From Endomychus coccineus (Eukaryota; Arthropoda; Insecta; Coleoptera; Endomychidae): a stretch of DNA of 64,000 bases. The notes under the pieces are model-generated. The model saw only the letters and a list, made by a program, of their open reading frames with translations, was not told the origin of the DNA and made no database searches. Each line of letters starts with the position of its first letter. Within the stretch, counting starts at the first letter, position 1. The stretch covers positions 5,961,205 to 6,025,204 of the forward strand of contig OY294069.1 of the NCBI GenBank assembly GCA_958510875.1, in the 5' to 3' direction. The translations under genes and the position numbers were made by a program. Below are positions 10,266-20,535 of this stretch, one piece after another.

Positions 10266-11752
10266 GCTTTCATTTTCACAGTTGCAGATAAAGGAAATTC
10301 AGTTATTGCTATTAACAGAACAGACTATATTGATAAAACTGTTGATTTTTTCAATTCCGGTAATTATGAAAAGTTAAAATCAGATCCAACAGACAAGTAT
10401 CAGATAGAAATCAAAGAATCTCTGATACATTACTGTGTCTTTTTAGTCAAAACGAAAAACAGTTGTTAACCCTCATGAATCCACAACCACCAAAATTATA
10501 TTCTTTTATTAAAATTCACAAAGAAAATAATCCCATCAGACCTGTATCATCATAACAGCCCCATCAGTCAATATATCGGAGAAACTTATAAAAACAATTA
10601 CAACAAACACTAAATTTTCTCTGAAGTATAGCATCCGAAACTCTTAGTTAATCAATAAAATCCAAAATATTGTGATTCCAGATAATGCAAAATTAGTTTC
10701 ATTCGATGTCCAGAACCCTTTCCCTAGAATACCCCCGTCAGACACTTTGCATTTAACAGTTAATCCCCTAGAGAAAAATCATACGAACACTTGTATTAAA
10801 CAAGAGATAACAAATTTACTTACGATTTGTTTGAAACACAATTATTTCCAGTTTGATAACGATATATATTTGTCTAAAAGTGGTGTAACGATGGGCAACC
10901 CGTTGAGCCCCTTATTGGCAGAAATATTTATGGATGATTTGGAAACCAAAACTCATAAACACTCCTATAAGAAGAATTTCATATTTTGGTATAGGTAAGT
11001 TGAAGACATGTTCCACTGGAACTATCAGACAATTGAATATTTTCCTAGAATACATAAATGCAATTCACCCAAATATTAAGTTCACCATCGAAATAGAAGA
11101 AGAAAATCCTACTAATCTTTTGGATTTAAAAATCATGAAAATTAATAACAATTAGATTTTTCAATATTTCGTAAACCCACATATACTGACTTGACAATTC
11201 ACAAAACTTCAAACCATCCATTCAAACATGAAATAGCAGCTTACAACAGTTTCATACACAAACTTCTCAACTTAGCAATGTCAAAAGGTAATTTTGATAA
11301 GGATCTGAATGTTATTAAACAAATCGCTGTAAATAATGGTTACTCTCCCGATTTAATAGATCAGATCATAGTTAAAAAGCGATACAAGTTATCTATCAAT
11401 TGAATATGTCCCACAATAAAACCAAACTATTTTTATGTTAGTTTCTAATTTTCTTAACAAATTAAATATTCACTTAGTGTATAAAACGCAGAATAATTTA
11501 TCCAAAATTATTAAAAATAATAAAGATTCAGCATCTAAAAAAGACAAATGTGGTGTGTACAAGCTAATATGTGGGTCTTGTCCTATGACATACATTGGCC
11601 AGACAAGAAGAACCTTCAAGAGAAGGATTAAAGAGCATAGGAGTAGTTTCATTATCAATAAATCAGACTCAACTTAACACTTGAAATCTATAAATATAAG
11701 AATTCGGAAATCCTATTAAATGACCAACAAACACTTGTTGAACTTGTATAAT
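10263..11752 (+). pseudogene. PLE-B reverse transcriptase-endonuclease, broken
   Basis: Recognisable PLE polyprotein in pieces. At 10280-10469 is the N-terminal block ADKGNSVIAINRTDYIDKTV. At 10672-10998 come RT motif A (LVSFDVQNPF) and motif B (GVTMGNPLSPLLAEIFMDDL). The active-site box that should read YVDD follows WYR but is replaced by a TAA and VED near 10994-11005. The thumb follows at 11010-11153 (IHPNIKFTIEIEEENPTNLLDL), then the connection (11191-11403, ending in a stop) and the endonuclease at 11435-11677 (GVYKLICGSCPMTYIGQT, RTFKRRIKEHRSSF). The STFAEH part of the nuclease is deleted after KSDST. Several stops and frameshifts separate the blocks, so it is inactive. Family knowledge: RT plus GIY-YIG, target-primed integration. 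Confidence 0.85.
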
Positions 11753-11888
11753 TAGATCTTCCGCTTACAGCCAGTGTAATCCCTCAATGGGGTAAGCCCA
11801 ATTAGATAAAATTCCCAATAACTATCTACCCTGTGGTTAACATTAAAGTAAATATTAGTTTAGCTATTGTTATCTGTTAGCACTTTGT

Positions 11889-11937
11889 AATATGTTTGAA
11901 GAAGCTACGAAGGTAGCGAAACTATACTCGCATTCTT
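11889..11937 (+). other. Hammerhead-like fold at PLE-B terminus (right copy)
   Basis: TTGAAGA (11896-11902) is followed by one extra A and a perfect 5-bp stem II, GCTAC/GTAGC with loop GAAG (11904-11917). Then come GAA (11918-11920), ACTATACT and C (11929). The bases before the core (TATGT) can pair with those after the expected cut (GCAT), with one G-U pair. It occupies the same relative place as the motif in the left copy and in PLE-A. The extra A and the C3 change are departures from the active consensus. Confidence 0.45.
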
Positions 11938-13269
11938 AATAAACTTGTGAAAATGTAACTTGGAATATTGAAATATCAAGAAAGAACGTTTCTCAATTTT
12001 AAAATCCAAATAAATATCTATGTGACATTACAACAGCACTAATGCCAATTCATCGAGCATAATCTTGAAAATATCTAAACTATTTCAGGAATATACTTTT
12101 GATGGATTATTGGTCGATTGATTGCTTGCACATTTGTTCCAAACATATTGTACATCCTAATTGTTCCCCCCTATATTGTGAACCCTGTCCTTTTAAATAG
12201 CACCAGCAGATAGCCCTCAAGGTTTATTCTGAAGTATATGATCTAAACAACTAGATTATCAAACTGATAGGTTCTTCAGAAATATTTTCCATTATAGCTT
12301 CGCTACATCACTGAGCTGCTGTAATGGACTATTGCCTTTGATATCTTTGCACTATCGATTTTCGAAATAATGTTCCTTTGACCGAGGTTTTTGCTACACT
12401 TAGCAGCAAACAGTCGGTCCTTTTGTCCCCACCCCCGCGTTCTTACCTGGTTGATATGACGCGAAGCTAACCCTAAATTGTGCAAATCTCAATGTTATTA
12501 GTCAGTTCACGAAATAAATAAACATTACAAGATTTTCAAATTATCGCGACGTCAGCTTTATGTACATCTCTTTGGTTTGGATAAATAATGGCTATAAAAC
12601 TTGTAAATTTGGTTCACATCTGTTGGAAAAGTAGAATATATGAAGAAACATTCGTTATTCACTTTGGAAAATTATTGTTTATGAAACACTTCGGGGTGTA
12701 TGACATTTTGTAAAAGAATACAACCATCTGAGTTTGGAATGAAGCAATCTATCTTATCTCCAAATCCTTGCTTTGAAACAATGAGGTATGCCAAATTTGT
12801 TCGGAATAGGTGGAAAAATATTGCAAAAACTGAGTAGTTACAAAAAAAAAAACGTATGCAGACAGACAAACCAACAATTTTTTGAATCACGAAACGTGAC
12901 GTGATTTAACATTTCATTTCCAATTCATTACTTATATTGCCTTGGAGAATAATAAATATTTTTCGTGAGCAAAAATAATGCTAATAATTATTTTGAAGTT
13001 TTAAATATTGAATTTTAATGCTTATTGACGCGATCAGATATGTCTTATACAGGTTGTGTACATAAAACCTCCACTCCACTCACTTGGACCTTCGCAAAGC
13101 ATAATCCAAAATATTTTGACCTTGAAAAAGTTAAAAAAAAAAAACGTATATATAAATATTGCGGGAGGGAATGAACATAACCTAATAAAAATTTTACTGT
13201 CGGTCCTTCAGACATTGACAATAAAATTGTTACATTTTTATATCTTACCTACCAAACTGAGGAGTAAAA

Positions 13270-15300
13270 AAAAGTTTAAATGAAAAAACGACCCTCAAAA
13301 GAGGTCGAAAACCCTCTTTTTCGCAAATAAAATGGGTTGAACCAATTTTCAGAGGGAAAAAACTGAGGGTTTGGTTTTTCGCCTCATTAGAAACATTTTT
13401 AGTTAGGTCACTTGTCATATTTAAAAATTACCCAACGCAGTCCTAAATTGTTGTAAATTGACTCCGATAATTATGTATTTCGCAAAAATTCACAAATATT
13501 TGACACATTGATTAATAACGTAAATTGAAATGATAAAATTACACTCACCTTCTTAGGAAGCACCCGGAACAAGGGCAGTTCGAAACAACTACATGGTGTT
13601 AAGTTGTTCCGGTGAAACTAGACTGTTTAATAGATTTTCAAGTCCAGATTGAATCCTCCACAACACCAACATAAAGTGTACAGCTTAAAGGCATTCTCTG
13701 TTCAATTTCTTGATGATATGAGCGCAATCACTGGGTTGTTAGTATAGATAGACAGAACAAAGCGGAACCTTCTGCAATACCAGCGTAGTGGCATTTTTTC
13801 ATTCCATTTGAAGGTAAGTATAGAATGTCACATATGTTCGACGACCAAAACACCATGACAATACCAACATAGTGAAAACCTGGAATAAATTTGCTGTTCA
13901 ATTTCTCTATTTGCAATGAGAGTAAAAACCGATATAGGTATCACTTAATGTTGTAATTTTGAAGAATATTAAAATATCAAGAAATAACGTTTCCCAATTT
14001 TAAAATTCAAATAAATATCTATGTGACATATTTGAAAAAGCAGCATCACTAATGCCAATTCATCGAGCATAATCTTGAATCTATCTAAACTATTTCAGGA
14101 ATATTCTTTTGATGGATTATTGGTTGATTGATTGCGTGCACATTTGCTCCAAACACATTCTGTATCCCAATTGTTTTACCCAATATTGTTAAACCTGTTC
14201 CTTTAAATAGCACCAGTAGATAGCTCACGACATTCATTCTAGAGTATGTGACCTGCACAACTCGACTATCAACCTGGTAGCCTCGTTGGAAACATTTTCC
14301 ATTATAACTTTGCTGTGATGGACAATTGCTCTTGCTATTTTTGTACTATCCACTTTCGAAATAACGTTCTTCTAACACGAGACTTATGCCACAGTTATAA
14401 CACAAACAGTCGGTCCCATAGCCCCCCCCCCCTTTTTTTGTAACCTGGTTGATATGACACCCCTGAATTGTGCAAAACTAAATTTTATTTTTCAGTTCAT
14501 AAAAAAACTATTTTAAGATTTACTGTTATTGCCTCCCCACATTCTTTTCAAAATATCGCGACCTCAGCTTTATGTACACTTGGTTTAGATAAATAATGGG
14601 TATAATACTGTTAAATTTGGTTACAATCTTTTGGAAAACTGAAATACGTAAAAAAAGTTTACTTTTCTAAATTTTATGAAAAACTTCATAAGGGTGTATG
14701 ACATTTTGTGAAACAATGCAACCACCTGAGTTTGGAATGTAGCAATCTATCTTATCTCCAAATCCTTGCTTTCAAGACAATGAGGTATGCCAAATTTGGT
14801 CGGAATCGGTGAAAAAACATATAGTAGTTAGAAGCAAGTAAAAGTGTACAGAAAAATCGAAAAATTTTTGGATCACGAAACGTGACGTGATTCAAAATAT
14901 CATTACCAATTCATTACTTATACTGCCTCGGAGAACAATAAACATTTATCGTAACTAAAAAGTATACTAATAATTATTTAGAAGCTCTAAATATTGAATT
15001 TTGCTGATTATTGTCTGGACCAAATGTGTCTTGTACAGTTTGTGCAGATAAAACCGCCATTTTCAAATTGCTCAAAGCATATTAAACCTTCACTCCAATC
15101 ACTTGGACCTTCGTAAAGCATAATCCAACATATTTTTTGATCTTGAAAAAGTCAAGGATCCAAGTATTGAACGGATTATGTTTTTTTCCAAGACCTAACA
15201 TCCGTTAATTGTTGGAAAAATTGATTGGCAAGTAATCAAGCTAATCAAGTATTACACAACCAACTCTGCGAACATATTTTTGAATCCGTTGAGCTAGCCT
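13270..15300. repeat. Dispersed repeat S, copy S2 (uninterrupted)
   Basis: About 2 kb, co-linear with S1 outside the PLE-B insertion and with S3 over its second half. It provides the empty site for the PLE-B insertion at about 13961-13976. It contains a run of C at about 14420-14433. No protein domain seen. Confidence 0.6.
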
Positions 15301-15582
15301 GTGATATTATTTTGAAAATAATAACCGATACAGGTTGCGACAGGTGACTATTATACAATATCTTTGTTAACAAAAAAAAGAGTGAATGAACCATATGAAA
15401 TTTAATTCACCTTTAACACTTGTTCATAAAATATTTCGTCAAATCCAATTAAAAAAACTGAATAGAATACGAAAATCAATTCAAAAGCAGTTAAACCGAA
15501 CCAATATCATAGAACTAAATTACATACGGTTGAACCTTAACAGTAATAATTTTTATAAATTTTTTTTGTTACCAAGACCAAG
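15301..15582. other. Short stretch between S2 and PLE-A pair 2
   Basis: AT-rich. A 90-codon open frame (15386-15658, plus) crosses into the PLE terminus and has no domain; I do not call it a gene. Confidence 0.4.
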
Positions 15583-15922
15583 AGTTACCTTAGAAAAAAT
15601 CGATGGCGGAAGCCGTTACTTTATGGTAATTTATCATTTTGATTGTATGAAAGAATAACTGCTTTGTTTTTATACCACTTTTATTAATAATAACGTGAAA
15701 ACGTTACTATAGTTTCAACCCCGAAGTGCCATTATGAAACAATTAGAAAATTATGAAGAAATCAATGAAACAGTTCAAGTATAAATAGAGTAGAGTAAAG
15801 TGGGGTTGAGATTAAGGGATCAACGGAAATTCCAGAAACAGGTAGATCCTAGGAAAGTATAGTATTACATAGTAACAATTTATGAATTAGTGTGATTATA
15901 ATTTAATATTCTAGGAATTATT

Positions 15923-16330
15923 TTAAGAGCGGTTTGAAAAACACATGAAAAGATCACTTTGTCTTTGTCTAATTGATCATTGAGGATATTTTTATTATAG
16001 TTTTTGACACCTTTATAAATCTCTATTGATTCTAATGAATTCAATTCAAAACCTCTGGTTTGGTTATGTAAAATGCTTAGGCTATCTAAATTAGGGAAAT
16101 TACGACCAGTTTGTAAAAAATGATTATTAGTAAAGGTTGAGTCTGTTTAGTCGAGTCTAAACGAGCGAAAATGTTCTTCGCATCTTAATTTGAAATTACG
16201 ACAAATTCTACCTATATAAAAGTCATCACAGTCTGGGCAAATCATCTTATAAACTCCAGGTTTACTATATTCATTGGTTTTGTCTTTAGCGTTGTATATA
16301 AGATGGCAGTTTATTTTGATAATTTTAAAA
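15923..16330 (-). pseudogene. PLE-A GIY-YIG endonuclease (left arm of pair 2), broken
   Basis: The frame from the apex reads CHLIYNAKDKTNEYSKPGVY, KMICPDCDDFYIGRICRNFK, LRCEEHFRSFRLD and then hits a TAA near 16147, where other copies have Asn-Lys. Beyond it the remaining nuclease sequence (HFLQTGRNFPNLDSLSILHN and on to the C-terminus) is present with further indels. GVY, YIG and the CPDC pair are intact; the catalytic-region Arg/Glu/His cluster is largely intact. Confidence 0.75.
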
Positions 16331-16740
16331 TCAGTTTCAAACCTCAAAATAAACTTTGCCATCTTATATACAACGCCAAAGACAAAACCAACAAATATAG
16401 TAAACCTAGAGTTTATAAGATGATTTGCCCGGACTGTGATGACTTTTATATAGGTAGAACTTTTCGTAATTTCAAATTAAGATACGAAGAACATTTTCGC
16501 TCGTTTAGACTCAACAAAACTGACTCAACCTTTGCTAATCATTTTTTACAAACTGGTCATAATTTCCCTAATTTAGATAGCCTAAGCATTTTACATAACC
16601 AAACCAGAGGTTTCAAATTGAATACATTAGAATCAATAGAGATTTATAAAGGTGTTAAAAACTCTAATAAAAATATGCTCAATGATCAATTAGTGATCTT
16701 TTCATGTGTCTTTCAAACCGCTCTTAAAATAATTCTTAGA
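16316..16740 (+). pseudogene. PLE-A GIY-YIG endonuclease (right arm of pair 2)
   Basis: From FKISFKPQNKLCHLIYNAK through RVYKMICPDCDDFYIGRT, FKLRYEEHFRSFRLNKTDS and HFLQTGHNFPNLDSLSILHN. The Gly of the GIY-type motif is Arg here (RVYK). A deletion of about 14 bases after NDQL, relative to the 39447-39944 copy, shifts the frame, so the open frame runs past the normal end to 16794. No RT part. Confidence 0.75.
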
Positions 16741-17298
16741 ATATTAAATTATAATCATACTAATTCGCAAATTGTTACTATGTTTACTATGTAATACTGT
16801 ACTTTCCTAGGATCTACCTGTTTTTGGAATTTCCGTTGCTCCCTTAATCTCAACCCTACTTCACTCTATTTATACTTGAACTGTTCCATTGATTTCTTCA
16901 TAATTTTCTAATTGTGTGATAATGGCACTTCAGTGTTGAAACTATAGTTACGTTTTCACGTTATTATTAATAAAATTGGTATAAAAACAAAGTAGTTATT
17001 CTTTCATATAATCAAAAAGTTACCCTTAGAGTTAGTTTTTATCAAATCCTTGTGAATGTAGCAAACAACAAGTTATAATTACGATATGAAACATATTTTT
17101 TGCACTTACTTCAGGTGATTTCGGTCTGTACACATTCTAGTAAACGAAACCATAATATATTCCATTCCCGACTCCCTAAAGGTCGCCTTTGACTGTGGAA
17201 CGGATACGAAGATTTCATATTTGAATAGTGAAACGCCCAAATTCTTGAAAGGGTCCTGAAACAAATTAAAAAAGTTATTTCTCTATACTCAAACTATC

Positions 17299-18006
17299 GG
17301 AACTATAGATAAGAAATAGTCACCCTTATTCACTAAGGTACTGAGAACCTTTCGGCTACTAAGTAGTCATCATCAGAGTAAACTAAATTATAAATCAAAA
17401 TGTGCCTGTTTAGATAGTATTTGGGGATGATAAATTGCTTTTTCCTTTATACATTTCCATCCCTTCTCAATGTCGATATTTGTTTCTAGTGTTTTAAGAG
17501 TCATAAACTTTCTTGAGAAATGGTGAAGGTGAAGTCTTTTCCTATGCCTATAACCTCCAAACCCTCAAGAAAAATATGAATGCATATCTCCTATCACTAC
17601 GTTCCACTGCTGGGCTTACACGATGTTTTCCGAACATTATAGGTTTTCTTCTCGTGTAGTTAAGAGTAAATTAAAAAAAAATGATCCTTATACCGAGTTA
17701 AAATGTTCCTTCTAATTTGATCCACATAGCATTTTAAAACGACTCACAATCGAAATATATAAATGAAAAAGCAATTTATTAAATTTCGATTTATCTGAAG
17801 CTGAGGGTTATCCATTATTCACATTATTATCCCCAAATAGTATATAAACAGGGAAATTTTGAATTATAATTCAGTATATTCTGATGATGGTAACCTGGTA
17901 GGCGAAAGGTCTTCAGTAGATTAATAGTATTTTTAGTGGATAAGGGTGATTATTTCTTATTTATAGTGTTATAGTGTATCCACACTATGAACTTTTTTTA
18001 TAGTTT
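17299..18006. mobile_element. Fold-back element with hammerhead-like arms
   Basis: About 700 bp inserted in T1. T2 and T3 lack it, and the insertion point shows a short repeat (tatcg at about 17295 and 18009). The terminal ~170 bp at each side are diverged inverted repeats sharing ATAAGAAAT.GTCACCCTTA, the ACCTTTCG core, TCATCATCAGA and CTGTTTA.ATA.TATTTGGGG. The interior has no gene. Small non-autonomous element. Confidence 0.6.
17328..17383 (-). other. Hammerhead-ribozyme-like motif
   Basis: Minus strand. Exact CTGATGA core (17376 to 17370); stem II CTAC/GTAG with loop TTA, extended by G-C and an A-C mismatch; GAA (17353 to 17351); and stem III GGT/ACC closed by the A-T pair next to GAA. 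A T follows as the residue before the expected cut. Stem I pairs seven bases on each side (17377-17383 with 17328-17334), three of them G-U type. One extra T lies between the core and stem II, which the active consensus does not have. The right arm of the element (about 17883-17950, plus) has the same CTGATGA and GAAAGGTC but poorer stems. Confidence 0.4.
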
Positions 18007-19269
18007 ATTATCGAAACTTCAATTTATAGTTTTGGGGAAACTTTACTTTTTTTTACTATGATTGTGCATAAAACAGATTCAAATGTGAGATATGTAGAAT
18101 TAATTATTAGTGATTTTCACGGATAGTCTTTTTTGATCTGATTTTCCATGAATTTGATATAACAGGAGTGATATTATATGCCAACGTTTTGCCAACATAA
18201 GCGATACTACATCAGCAAACAAGATATTAAATTAAATTAATTGAATCTCCAAAACTAGTTCTGATGAAAATATTATGTTTTTCGATAGAGCAAAACTAGA
18301 AATGTAATCGTGGAAACGAATTTCTCACACATGATTGGACCAAAAATTTATCAAGCTTTCCGTTAATAAAAAAATACTCGTTAGAATTTAATTATTTCAG
18401 AGATTGCATCTCGCTCCCTTCAGATTTTTCATGTTTGCTGTGAAAGTGTTATTGGTTAGTTTTTTTGAATTTTTTTTTATTTCTGCATCTGCTTGTGCTT
18501 CCCGAAAACTGTTAATAATTCAAAAACGTTTCCTTATTTCAATTTAACATTATGAATTAAAAACAAAATAATACACACAGTAATTAAGGTTTTATCATAA
18601 AATGTTATTAATTAAATATGGCATTTTTCTAGTGATGGAGGGGTTAAGTATAGGTAGTTTCGTTTTGACATACATAGAAGATCTGTTCAAATCAGTATTG
18701 GTAGATAAATCATGGTAGCTTTCAATTTCAGGGCGTGAAAAAATGATTGTTGAATATATTTCGATATGAAGCTCAATATATGGGGTGTGTCGCAGTTTGA
18801 CGTCACCCTGTATTTTATTTCAAAAAATGAAAAGAAATTTTACGTGATTTCATTCTTATTAAGCAGTTCCTGTAAGTATACTTATAACAATTAATTTGTG
18901 AAATATTTCCAATTTAATAACATGAAGAATTTAAGAAATCATTTTTTCATAACTAGTTAGCAGTGAAAAAAGATCTGCTTGCAAAAAATGAAAGTCAAGT
19001 TGTTTCATATGGAATATACAGGGAGTGTTGAACTCGCACCAATTTTCATATACAATTGAACATAACTTCTGAAATACCTTATAATATAATTTTATAAAGC
19101 CATATATTACAAGTATGGAAATCATGAATCTAATCTAAATGGTACCACATTTGAGAAAAAGTATGTTTGGTTCACCCTAATAGTATTATGGAACATAAAC
19201 ATATGGAAATAATATTGAAATGCGAAGTTGTCTCCAATTCTCGTCAATAATTTTATTTGTTATCTTCTA

Positions 19270-20235
19270 CAGCGTGAGTCAGTTTTTTGTAGACAAACTC
19301 GAACAGGAGATAGAACAGATGTTTTTAAGGAGAAAAGTTCCTATAAACATATGTCGTAGAAGGCTTCGTTTTCAAGATACAGGGTTGAAATTTAAAAAAA
19401 AATTGTTTTTTTGCGAATATCTCCGGAACTGTTTATCGTACAGAAAACAGCTTTTGTAAGCATTTTATACTCATAGTAAGCTATGTCCTGTGCGATAAAA
19501 TTTTTTTTTTTTAGTCATAATTGGTGAAGATTTTGAAGGGGTGGTGGGTGTTTTCCTCCCCAACTTCTACACTACTGCAAAAAGTACGGTTTTGAGGCAA
19601 CCATTTTAACCGCCAATGTTGTCTACACAAAAAAGGTACTCGGTACCTGGTCATAAGCTCTAAAGTTGACCGTTTTCGAGAAAAATCAACTTTTATCTTG
19701 AAAAACATGGTCAATTCTTTGAAATAAAATTTATTTTTTACTAATTAAACAAAATTTATTTAAGCATTAGAACAAGTAACAAAACCAAAAAATTGACAAT
19801 TTTTTCAAAAAAGTTGATTTTTCTCGAAAATGGTCAACTATAGAGCTTATGACCAACTACCTTTTTTGTGTAGAAAACATTGGCGGTTCAAATGGGCGTC
19901 TCAAAACCGTACTTTTTCCAGTGAAGTGGAAGTTGGGGAGAAAAACACCCACTACCCCTTCTAAATCTTCACCAATTATAACTGAAAAAAAAAAATTATC
20001 GCACAGAACATAGCTTACTATGAGTAGAAAATGCTTACAAAAGCTGTTTTCTGTACGATAAACGGTTCCGGAGATATTCGCCAAAAAACAATTTTTTTTT
20101 CAATTTCAACACCCCTGTATCTCGAAAACGAGCCTTCTACGACATGTTTATAGGAATTTTTCTTCTTAAAAACATCTAAAACATTCTAAAAACATCTCCT
20201 ATTGGAGTTTGTCTACAAAAAACTGACTCACCCTG
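19270..20235. mobile_element. 966-bp near-complete palindromic MITE with TA target
   Basis: Ends CAGCGTGAGTCAGTTTTTTG and, inverted, CAGGGTGAGTCAGTTTTTTG. Arms of roughly 440 bp stay paired almost to a short AT-rich centre near 19750. TA lies on both sides (19268-19269 and 20236-20237). T2 has the undisturbed sequence CTTCTATAATAACGG near 22235, so the boundaries and TA duplication are exact. No transposase. TA duplication fits a Tc1/mariner-type mover. The open frames inside are products of the palindrome. Confidence 0.85.
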
Positions 20236-20535
20236 TATAATAACGGATATATCGAAGTTTGACACACTACCTCACCCTGTATATTGTGGAACAGAACTAG
20301 GTACTTGAAGCATAAGATTTTATTTAAATTTAAACTTACTTTCTTTTGCCAAAACAGCAGTCCTGATGAATTCATCTAGGTTTCTATTAAATTAGAAATA
20401 GTTCTTATTTCATTGAATTATAATAGACTGAGGTTTGTTCTTGGGTTAGCTTTTGTGTTATAAGGGCTTTGACAGACAAAAAATGCTCTTTATCAAAAAT
20501 GATATTTTTGTAGTGGCCGAAACAGTTACCCAAAG

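Larger units (their letters stand above)
9699..11961. mobile_element. PLE-B pair: Penelope-like elements head to head
   Basis: A short minus-strand copy (about 9777-10262) and a longer plus-strand copy (about 10263-11950) of a second PLE family meet at about 10262. Both outer ends carry the same terminal sequence (TTCTTAATAAACTTGTG on the plus-strand copy). A 15-bp direct repeat, ggaatattgaaatat, flanks the whole unit (9684-9698 and 11962-11976). The paralogous repeat S2 has only one, slightly altered, copy at this place (about 13961-13976). The pair therefore inserted into S1 as a single unit. About 75 bp on the left (9699-9776) are not matched at the right end. Confidence 0.85.
8985..13130. 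repeat. Dispersed repeat S, copy S1 (split by the PLE-B pair)
   Basis: S1 matches S2 (13270-15300) and, over its second half, S3 (25386-26478). Shared landmarks in order: AAAGAGG...CTCTTTTTCGC; ACTACATGGTGTTAAGTTG; ATTCCATTTGAAGGTAAGT; CATTTTCCATTATAGCTT; CACGAAACGTGACGTGATT. S1 is interrupted at 9699-11961 by the PLE-B pair. I see no protein domain. Short frames around 9338-9597 and 13728-13916 on the minus strand share LPSNGM.KCHY but carry no recognisable domain and are not supported as genes. It could be a segmental duplication or an unclassified non-autonomous element. Confidence 0.6.
15595..17017. mobile_element. PLE-A pair 2: two 5'-truncated Penelope-like elements, head to head
   Basis: Minus copy about 15595-16315 and plus copy about 16316-17017, meeting in the GATGGCAGTTTATTTTGA region. 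Both hold the endonuclease and 3' terminus only. Outside the ends are agttaccttaga (15583-15594) and agttacccttaga (17018-17030), identical but for one C. They are a probable target duplication, again around the whole inverted pair. The apex differs from that of pair 1, so the two pairs broke at different points. Confidence 0.75.
17033..20470. repeat. Dispersed repeat T, copy T1 (with two fold-back insertions)
   Basis: T1 is co-linear with T2 (20536-22745) and T3 (26482-29940). Shared landmarks: AAGTTATAATTACGATA; CCCGACTCCCTAAAGGTCGC; AATCTCCAAAACTAG or similar; CGATATGAAGCTCAATAT; ATAACTAGTTAGCAGTGA; AACGGATATATCGAAGTTTG. T1 lacks the 156-bp retrotransposon fragment found in T2 and T3, and so shows the empty site (agatatgta once, 18088-18096). 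It has two insertions of its own, at about 17299-18006 and at 19270-20235. No protein domain recognised in T. Confidence 0.65.

Noticed and set aside
19220..20084. Open frames inside the 966-bp palindrome
   Set aside because: Each has a partial mirror on the other strand; they arise from the inverted repeat and have no domain.
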